Below the pieces are notes generated by a model. The model had not been told where the DNA came from and searched no databases. It saw only the letters and a list, made by a program, of their open reading frames with translations. From an uncultured Clostridia bacterium (GTDB taxonomy: Bacteria > Bacillota > Clostridia > Saccharofermentanales > DTU023), in assembly GCA_946220865.1 (NCBI GenBank), contig CAMJYM010000005.1:44315-108314 (forward strand): a stretch of DNA of 64,000 bases, given 5' to 3'. Position numbers and translations under genes: made by a program. Positions 58,426-64,000 of this stretch are shown in pieces; positions within the stretch are counted from its first letter, which is position 1, and every line of letters starts with the position of its first letter.

Positions 58426-60250
58426 TCCGATGTTCAAAGAAACTGCAGCCGGCGCAAGCAAAAACACTCTTCCTCTGAGAGCTGAGGTAGACCAGGCCCT
58501 CACCTGGGATCTCAGCAAACTCTTTGCCGATGATGCAGCCTGGGAGAAGGGCTTTGACAAAGCACAGACTTATGTAGAAAAGGCGGCCGCCTGGCAGGGT
58601 AAAGTTCAGGAGTCTGGAGCAAACTTGCTGGCCTATCAGAACTTTGCTGATCAGGTTGGACGGGAGATCGAAAAACTCTATGTCTACGCCTCCATGAAGG
58701 GAGATCAGGATACCGCCGACTCCAGATATAGCGGGATGAATGCCCGTATGGGCCAGCTTCTCTCCAAAATCATGGCGGCCTTCTCCTGGTTTGATCCGGA
58801 ACTCGCCTCGCTCAGCGATGACGAAATGAAGAAGCTCATGGCCGAAGAAAAAGGTCTGGAACTCTATACCCATGCCTATGAACTCATCCGTCGTTCGCGC
58901 GAGCACATGCTGAGTGTTGCTGAAGAACGTCTGCTTGCCCGCAGCGGAGAAGTTCTGGGGGCTCCGGCGGAGATTTTTTCCGTGCTTGACAATGCCGATC
59001 AGCGCTTTCCCAAAATCAGGGATGAGAACGGCGAAGAGATCGAAATTACTCACGGCCGCTTCGGCAAACTCCTCGAAAGCCGGGATCGGCGCGTCAGGGA
59101 AGATGCTTTTAAGGGACTTTATAAGACCTACAAGCAATTCCGCAATACCTATGCCCAGACCCTTTCTTCAGCCGTGAAGTCGCATAACTTTACGGCGGAA
59201 GTGCGAAAGTATACCTCAGCCCGCGCTGCGGCCCTTTTCAGCAATAAGATTCCCGAGTCTGTTTATGACAATCTCCTCAGCAGTATTGACCAGCATTTGG
59301 ATCTGCTGCATCGCTATGTCGCCGTGCGCAAAAACCTGCTGAAGCTTGAAGACATTCACAGCTACGACCTCTATGTGCCGGTAGTGGAAAACCTCAATCT
59401 CAGCTACACCATCAAGGAAGCCGAGGACTTGATCCTGAATGCCCTCTCAGTCCTGGGCGAGGACTATACGGCCATCCTTCGGCGTGCCTTCAGTGAGCGC
59501 TGGATCGACTTTGCCGAAAATCAGGGCAAGCGTTCCGGAGCTTACTCCGGTGGCTGCTACGATAGTGTCCCCTATATCCTGATGACCTGGAAAGGCACGC
59601 TCGACGATGTCTTTACCCTGGCCCACGAACTCGGCCACAGCTGCCACAGCAGCCTGACGCGCAGCACTCAGCCCTATATCTATGGTGATTACTCCATTTT
59701 CCTTGCTGAGATTGCTTCGACAACCAACGAAAACCTGCTCACCGCCTATATGCTCAAAACGGTCAAGGATCCGGCAACGCGCAGGTACATCATCATGCAC
59801 TATCTCGATGGCTTTAAGGGTACGGTTTTCCGCCAGACCCAATTTGCTGATTTTGAGCATCTGATCCATCAGGCCGATCAGCAGGGAACAGCCCTCACGG
59901 CCGATTTCCTCTGTGAGAAGTATGGCGAACTGAATCGCCGCTACTATGGCAGCGAGCTTGCCTTTGACCCGGAAATTGCCCTGGAGTGGGCTCGTATTCC
60001 GCATTTCTACTACAATTACTATGTCTACCAGTATGCGACCGGCTTCTCTGCCGCCAGTGCTTTTGCGGGCAGGATCCTCGGGGGCAGGCAGGCTGATATT
60101 GAGGCTTATCTCGGCTATTTGAAAGCCGGATCCTCCGACTATCCCATCGAGGTGCTGAAAAAGGCGGGCCTCGATATGACCACCCCGCAGCCGGTCGAAG
60201 ATGCTTTAGCTCAGTTTGAAACTTACCTGAGCGAGCTGGAAAAAGCCTGA
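58409..60250 (+). CDS. pepF: Oligoendopeptidase F
   Basis: This 613-residue cytoplasmic M3B zinc peptidase cleaves peptides of roughly 7-17 residues. It has the zinc site H406-E407 in LAHELGHSCHSSL and the conserved FAEIASTTNE-type segment (FLAEIASTTNENLL) supplying the third ligand. The ATG at 58409 follows GAGG and overlaps the gyrA end by 17 bases, so the gene is translationally coupled to gyrA, an unusual pairing. Confidence 0.95.
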   Translation: MKCINDPMFKETAAGASKNTLPLRAEVDQALTWDLSKLFADDAAWEKGFDKAQTYVEKAAAWQGKVQESGANLLAYQNFADQVGREIEKLYVYASMKGDQDTADSRYSGMNARMGQLLSKIMAAFSWFDPELASLSDDEMKKLMAEEKGLELYTHAYELIRRSREHMLSVAEERLLARSGEVLGAPAEIFSVLDNADQRFPKIRDENGEEIEITHGRFGKLLESRDRRVREDAFKGLYKTYKQFRNTYAQTLSSAVKSHNFTAEVRKYTSARAAALFSNKIPESVYDNLLSSIDQHLDLLHRYVAVRKNLLKLEDIHSYDLYVPVVENLNLSYTIKEAEDLILNALSVLGEDYTAILRRAFSERWIDFAENQGKRSGAYSGGCYDSVPYILMTWKGTLDDVFTLAHELGHSCHSSLTRSTQPYIYGDYSIFLAEIASTTNENLLTAYMLKTVKDPATRRYIIMHYLDGFKGTVFRQTQFADFEHLIHQADQQGTALTADFLCEKYGELNRRYYGSELAFDPEIALEWARIPHFYYNYYVYQYATGFSAASAFAGRILGGRQADIEAYLGYLKAGSSDYPIEVLKKAGLDMTTPQPVEDALAQFETYLSELEKA

Positions 60251-60272
60251 CCTGAAAGTTGAGGCAAAAATT

Positions 60273-62645
60273 ATGAATCAATCCTGGGATAATGCCAGAC
60301 CTGGAAGTGGACATCCAGTACCTCCTCCCCGACCGGAACAGGGAGGTGGTATGCATGTACCGCAACGACCAATGGGGCCGATGACGGCACCCCCGCCCTT
60401 TTCCGCTGAAGCGGAAGAGATGGCCAGGCGCGCCCCTCAGGGAGCTGGCAATCGCCCGTCAGGAGGAGCTCCCCATGGTGCTTCACCCATGATGCCACCG
60501 TCACAGTTCCCGGCACGCCAGTCTTTTCCCGACCGGTCTTATCCTGCTGGCCCCCGCCCTGAAGTTTCTCCATTGAAACAAGCTGGACAAGCTGGAAGAG
60601 GCCGTGCAGAGGCTGCCCAGGAAGCGGCGCTTCGTGCTATGAGAGCCGGCAACCCTGCGCCCATGCCCGGACGCAGCTCCTATGCTGATGCCCGCCGCAG
60701 GGAGGAAGAGCGCTATGCAAGTCCTGCACCGGAGGACTTTGTTGAGGACTTTTTTGCTGAGAATGATGAGGATGCGGTTTCCCCATATCGCAAACATCTT
60801 CTTCTGATCGTGATTCCGCTGATTATTGGCCTGCTTGTTCTGGCCTTTATCTTCTTCCTGAGTTCTGTGCTGAAACGCCAGAGCAACGCTCGTCTGGAAC
60901 GGCAGACCAGGCAGACAAGCAAGATCTCACAGACGGAACGTCGCACGACCAAATCCACAACAGCGCCCCGGGAGACCAAAGCAACGGAGACGCTGCCGCC
61001 GCTGCAGACCGATCCCTATCAGAATCTTCCGGCCTGGACACCAGCTCCGGAGACGCTGCCGCCTACAGAAAGTCCCAGCGTGACCTATCCGCCCTTTGCA
61101 CCCCCGCCTGTTGTCAATACGCTTCCCAGCGAAGAGCTTGCGCAGCCGCTTCTTCCCATAAATCCCCCAGCTGCAGGAGAGCTGCAGCCTCAGCCGCAGG
61201 CCCCTGAACAGCCGCCCACAGAAACACAGGCTCCTGTCGTTGAGCAGCCTGCTGGAGGGGTTGAGGCCCAGGCCTTTGACCTGCCGAATCAGACTCCCGG
61301 AGCTGCACCAGAAACGCTCGCTGCGCCAGTGAAGCGGATTCCTCCGCGCCTGGATCCTGATAAGATTGTCGCTCAGGTACTTGATGCCAATGGCGTGCCC
61401 AGCTACCTGCAGATCCCCGGGAGCTATGACAAAGTCTATGCATCCCCGGATGGACTGCACCTGATCGCTCACGGAGCTGAAGGTTACACTCTCATCGATA
61501 CGCGCACACAGCAGGCGATCCCTCTGGGTGCCGGCGCACCCTTGGGTATGGAAGGACTGGTCAGCAATCAGGGCTACTCCTATCTGATGAATGACGGCAT
61601 GCTTTATTACAGCAGCTTTGATGGTCAGCCTTCGGTGATGGCTGCCGGGGTGAGTTCTGTTCTCATGGCCAATGAAAGCGACCAGTGGATGGCACTTAAA
61701 AATGACGGCAGTGTTGTCCTGTTTGACACGCGTGGCGAAGTCTCCGGTGGGGTTCCGCTGCTGCAAGCCGGCGTGGCACAGGGACAGGTGACGTTGAAAT
61801 ATATAGACCCGACAGGCAAGCTTGCTGTGTTCCAGGATGAGGGCAATGTGTACTTTTACCACAATTCGGTGGGAGAGAGTACGACCAGCAGCATTCCTGT
61901 GGCTGGCGACCGACTGAAAATTGAAACCTCCCCTGATGGCAGTGAAAGCCTGCTCTTTGCTCCGGATACGGCTTATGTCATTCGTATTAAAGGTGATGGT
62001 TCCGTCGACCAGATCCTTATGGATCAGCCGCTGACCGATGAAGCTTCCATCCTGCCTGCAGGCAGCGATCAAAACTCCGCTTTTGCCCAGGTCGCCATCC
62101 TCGATCGCGGCGCTCTCTGGCTTAGCAATGATTCTTTGGCAAGCAGTGAGGGCGCACGTAGCGCTCTGCTGGAAAACGACATCAAGGAAGCGGTCACCGC
62201 GCCGAATGCCGTCTACTGGATAGATGCATCTGGCGTTGTGAAAGGGCTCGACGCAAGAGCGAACCTGTCGCAGACGGTGCAGCCCATGACGCTCTCCGGA
62301 GCAGGCTCTTCTCAGCTTTCAAGCAGCCAGGACGGCAGTGTGATTTACTACCTCCAGGGCAACAATCTCTATAGTCGGCGCAGCGGTCAGGCCGCTCAGC
62401 TGCTCGCACAGAACGCGGCGACTTATTTCATCAATGCCGATGGCTCACGCTGCTACATTCTGACTGCCGGTGGCGGCCTGCTCTCCATAGTTAACGGACA
62501 GTCAAGCCAACTTGCGCCGGATGGCAGTGGCCTCAGCAAAGACAGCTTTTTAGTCAACTCACTGATGGAGCGTGGCGGCAACAGCTGGATTGGCAATGGT
62601 CCCTTCCAGTGGAACCAGAATGGCACTATCATGGTAGAGGGCTAA
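60273..62645 (+). CDS. Large proline-rich bitopic membrane protein with beta-propeller-like extracytoplasmic domain
   Basis: 790 residues. The cytoplasmic N-terminus (1-172) is rich in Pro, Arg and Gly; one membrane span lies at about 175-200; a Thr/Pro/Gln-rich stalk runs to about 350. Then comes a 430-residue domain of short beta-type repeats (SPDGLHLIAHGAEGYTLID; SPDGSESLLFAPD; SQDGSVIYYLQGNNLY) that resemble WD40/TolB-like blades. No enzymatic motif was seen. It may be a surface sensor or scaffold. It follows pepF by 22 bases and precedes nagA by three, so all appear to be one operon. Confidence 0.75.
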   Translation: MNQSWDNARPGSGHPVPPPRPEQGGGMHVPQRPMGPMTAPPPFSAEAEEMARRAPQGAGNRPSGGAPHGASPMMPPSQFPARQSFPDRSYPAGPRPEVSPLKQAGQAGRGRAEAAQEAALRAMRAGNPAPMPGRSSYADARRREEERYASPAPEDFVEDFFAENDEDAVSPYRKHLLLIVIPLIIGLLVLAFIFFLSSVLKRQSNARLERQTRQTSKISQTERRTTKSTTAPRETKATETLPPLQTDPYQNLPAWTPAPETLPPTESPSVTYPPFAPPPVVNTLPSEELAQPLLPINPPAAGELQPQPQAPEQPPTETQAPVVEQPAGGVEAQAFDLPNQTPGAAPETLAAPVKRIPPRLDPDKIVAQVLDANGVPSYLQIPGSYDKVYASPDGLHLIAHGAEGYTLIDTRTQQAIPLGAGAPLGMEGLVSNQGYSYLMNDGMLYYSSFDGQPSVMAAGVSSVLMANESDQWMALKNDGSVVLFDTRGEVSGGVPLLQAGVAQGQVTLKYIDPTGKLAVFQDEGNVYFYHNSVGESTTSSIPVAGDRLKIETSPDGSESLLFAPDTAYVIRIKGDGSVDQILMDQPLTDEASILPAGSDQNSAFAQVAILDRGALWLSNDSLASSEGARSALLENDIKEAVTAPNAVYWIDASGVVKGLDARANLSQTVQPMTLSGAGSSQLSSSQDGSVIYYLQGNNLYSRRSGQAAQLLAQNAATYFINADGSRCYILTAGGGLLSIVNGQSSQLAPDGSGLSKDSFLVNSLMERGGNSWIGNGPFQWNQNGTIMVEG

Positions 62646-62648
62646 ACC

Positions 62649-63791
62649 TTGTTGATCAGAAATGCCGCTATCTTTGCCGGCCATCACTTTCACAACTGGG
62701 ATCTGCGAGTAGAGCGTGGACGTATAGTCAAACTTTCACCCTGGGGCGAATTGCCGTCCAAAGACGGGGAAGAAATTCTGGATGCCTCCGGCCTTCTGCT
62801 TCTGCCCGGCCTTACGGATATTCATTCACATGGAGCTATGGGCCATGATTTCAGCGATGCTGATCTTGTGGGATGGCGCGAGCTTCAACGTTTTGAAGCG
62901 AGGCAGGGTGTGACCCAGTACTGTCCCACAAGCATGAGCTCAGAGACAAGGCAGCTGGAAAAAATCTTTCGCCTGTTCGGAGAAACGGCAGATAAAGAGG
63001 AGTCAGAGGGCGAGGCCTGGTTCTGCGGGGTCCATATGGAAGGACCCTGGATCAATCCGAAAAAAGCGGGCGCACAGAAGCTCGAAGCGATTCAGCCTCT
63101 CTGCTGGGAAGATTTCTGCCATTACCAGCAGCTCAGCGGAGATAAGATCCGCCTTCTTTCCTTTGCGCCAGAGCTTCCCGGGGCGCAGGACTTCATCCGC
63201 AAAGCAGCCGGACACGTCCTGCTTTCTCTGGCACACAGCCAGGCCGACTATGAGACAGCCGGCTGGGCTTTTGCCCAGGGCGTCCGTCATGTCACGCATC
63301 TTTTTAACGCCATGGAGCCGCTGCACCACCGTAAGCCCGGGCCGATTGCCGCGGCCTGTGAAAATCCGGAGGTTTCGGTTGAGCTCATTGCTGATGGAAT
63401 TCACGTACATCCGGCCATGATTCGCCTGGCCTTTACGCTCTTTAAAGACCGGCTCTGCCTGATCTCTGATTCCATGAGAGCGACTGGCTTGGGCGACGGC
63501 CTTTATGAGCTGGGCGGCCAGCAAGTCATCGTGAAGGGCAAAGAAGCCCACATCTCAACCGGAGCTCTGGCCGGCAGTGTCAGCACTCTGGATCTTATGC
63601 TGCGCCGGGCTGTGAGTTTCGGTGTGCCGCTGGAAGATGCCATTTTTGCAGCCAGTGAATATCCAGCCAAACTGATCGGTATTGATGGGGAAGCCGGTGT
63701 CATTGCAGAAGGACGCAGAGCGAATTTTATCCTCAGTGATACAGAGCTGAATTTCAAACAAATTTATATCAAAGGGAAGGCTCTTTTTTAA
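62649..63791 (+). CDS. nagA: N-acetylglucosamine-6-phosphate deacetylase
   Basis: This 380-residue amidohydrolase converts GlcNAc-6-phosphate to glucosamine-6-phosphate, in peptidoglycan or amino-sugar recycling. Metal and substrate motifs are present: DIHSHGAMGHDF, VHMEGPWINPKKAGAQ, HLFNAMEPLHHRKPG, and catalytic Asp in LISDSMRATG. The start is a TTG three bases after the upstream stop, with GAGGG overlapping that gene's end. nagB is not in the window. Confidence 0.94.
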   Translation: MLIRNAAIFAGHHFHNWDLRVERGRIVKLSPWGELPSKDGEEILDASGLLLLPGLTDIHSHGAMGHDFSDADLVGWRELQRFEARQGVTQYCPTSMSSETRQLEKIFRLFGETADKEESEGEAWFCGVHMEGPWINPKKAGAQKLEAIQPLCWEDFCHYQQLSGDKIRLLSFAPELPGAQDFIRKAAGHVLLSLAHSQADYETAGWAFAQGVRHVTHLFNAMEPLHHRKPGPIAAACENPEVSVELIADGIHVHPAMIRLAFTLFKDRLCLISDSMRATGLGDGLYELGGQQVIVKGKEAHISTGALAGSVSTLDLMLRRAVSFGVPLEDAIFAASEYPAKLIGIDGEAGVIAEGRRANFILSDTELNFKQIYIKGKALF

Positions 63792-63887
63792 GAAAAAACC
63801 GTTAAGTGTGGAGAATGAACCTGAAAATGACTGAAATAAGGGCATTCCCGGATTTTCAACTTTTTTCAAAAGAATTTCAAAAAAGCC

Positions 63888-63917
63888 TTGACAAGCTCAC
63901 AAAGGCAGAGGTATTAT
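63888..63917 (+). promoter_or_regulatory. Strong promoter at the right edge, probably of an rRNA operon
   Basis: TTGACA (63888-63893), an 18-base spacer and TATTAT (63912-63917). Downstream lies a seven-pair hairpin CCTTTCG/CGAAAGG (63927-63945) and then TTGAAAATTGAATAGC, a sequence type common in firmicute rRNA leaders and spacers. The rRNA itself is not reached. Confidence 0.7.
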
Positions 63918-64000
63918 AGCAAAGCGCCTTTCGGAGAACGAAAGGAACGGACCTTGAAAATTGAATAGCAAACATGAACTAAAAGAAGAGCACCTGTACA

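Overview
The window comes from the chromosome of an anaerobic, Gram-positive-type member of the Clostridia, probably near the Oscillospirales. This rests on gene families only: the rpmH-rnpA-yidD-yidC-jag-mnmE-mnmG-rsmG block, a double-cubane/activase pair, DUF3343, DUF3793, DUF5685, a CD1871A-like CXXC protein, a NupOPQ importer and a YtrA-type regulator. There is no rRNA, phage, insertion sequence or CRISPR array in the window, although an rRNA-type promoter begins at the extreme right edge. Base composition looks moderately GC-rich, apart from AT-rich patches around 36.8-37.5 kb and 38.8-39.9 kb.

Layout, left to right. A truncated minus-strand gene with a triple repeat in its 5' region lies at the left edge. 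A TPP riboswitch and thiT (thiamine uptake) follow. A minus-strand module at 1.3-5.2 kb holds an activase, a cysteine-desulfurase-like enzyme, a double-cubane reductase and DUF3343. A YtrA-type regulator with a clear promoter and operator leads an ABC exporter operon (5.3-10.8 kb). Then come a nucleoside importer nupOPQ without its binding lipoprotein (minus), an orphan radical SAM protein, an ECF sigma factor with a membrane partner, an oligopeptide-binding-like protein, and an AlgI/DHHW pair for O-acetylation of a surface polymer. Next are mnmA-ispE (minus), tldD-tldE and two tRNAs.

The accessory centre (30.7-42.2 kb) contains DUF3793-flavodoxin under an iron-box-like palindrome, a second ECF sigma/membrane pair, a decayed 5' copy of an M20 peptidase gene, a RelB/YafQ-like toxin-antitoxin pair and the intact M20 gene. 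It continues with two lower-GC orphans, three minus-strand tRNAs, a 54-residue protein ending in an LPxTG-type sorting signal, and, divergent from it, a 310-nt candidate structured RNA with its own promoter and terminator. Last comes an extracytoplasmic thioredoxin-like lipoprotein with a CXXC mini-membrane protein and a polyferredoxin membrane protein.

The right third is mostly housekeeping: gltX, glnS, a DUF5685/DnaJ pair, the rpmH-to-rsmG block for ribosome, membrane insertion and tRNA modification, gyrA behind an unusual hairpin-rich leader, pepF, a large proline-rich membrane protein and nagA.

The items most worth following up are the candidate RNA with the divergent sorting-signal mini-protein (38.6-39.4 kb), the activase/desulfurase/double-cubane/DUF3343 module, the palindrome controlling DUF3793-flavodoxin, the duplication flanking the toxin-antitoxin pair, and the dual-coding repeat tract joining mnmG and rsmG. 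All functional calls are read from sequence and family knowledge; no search was run.
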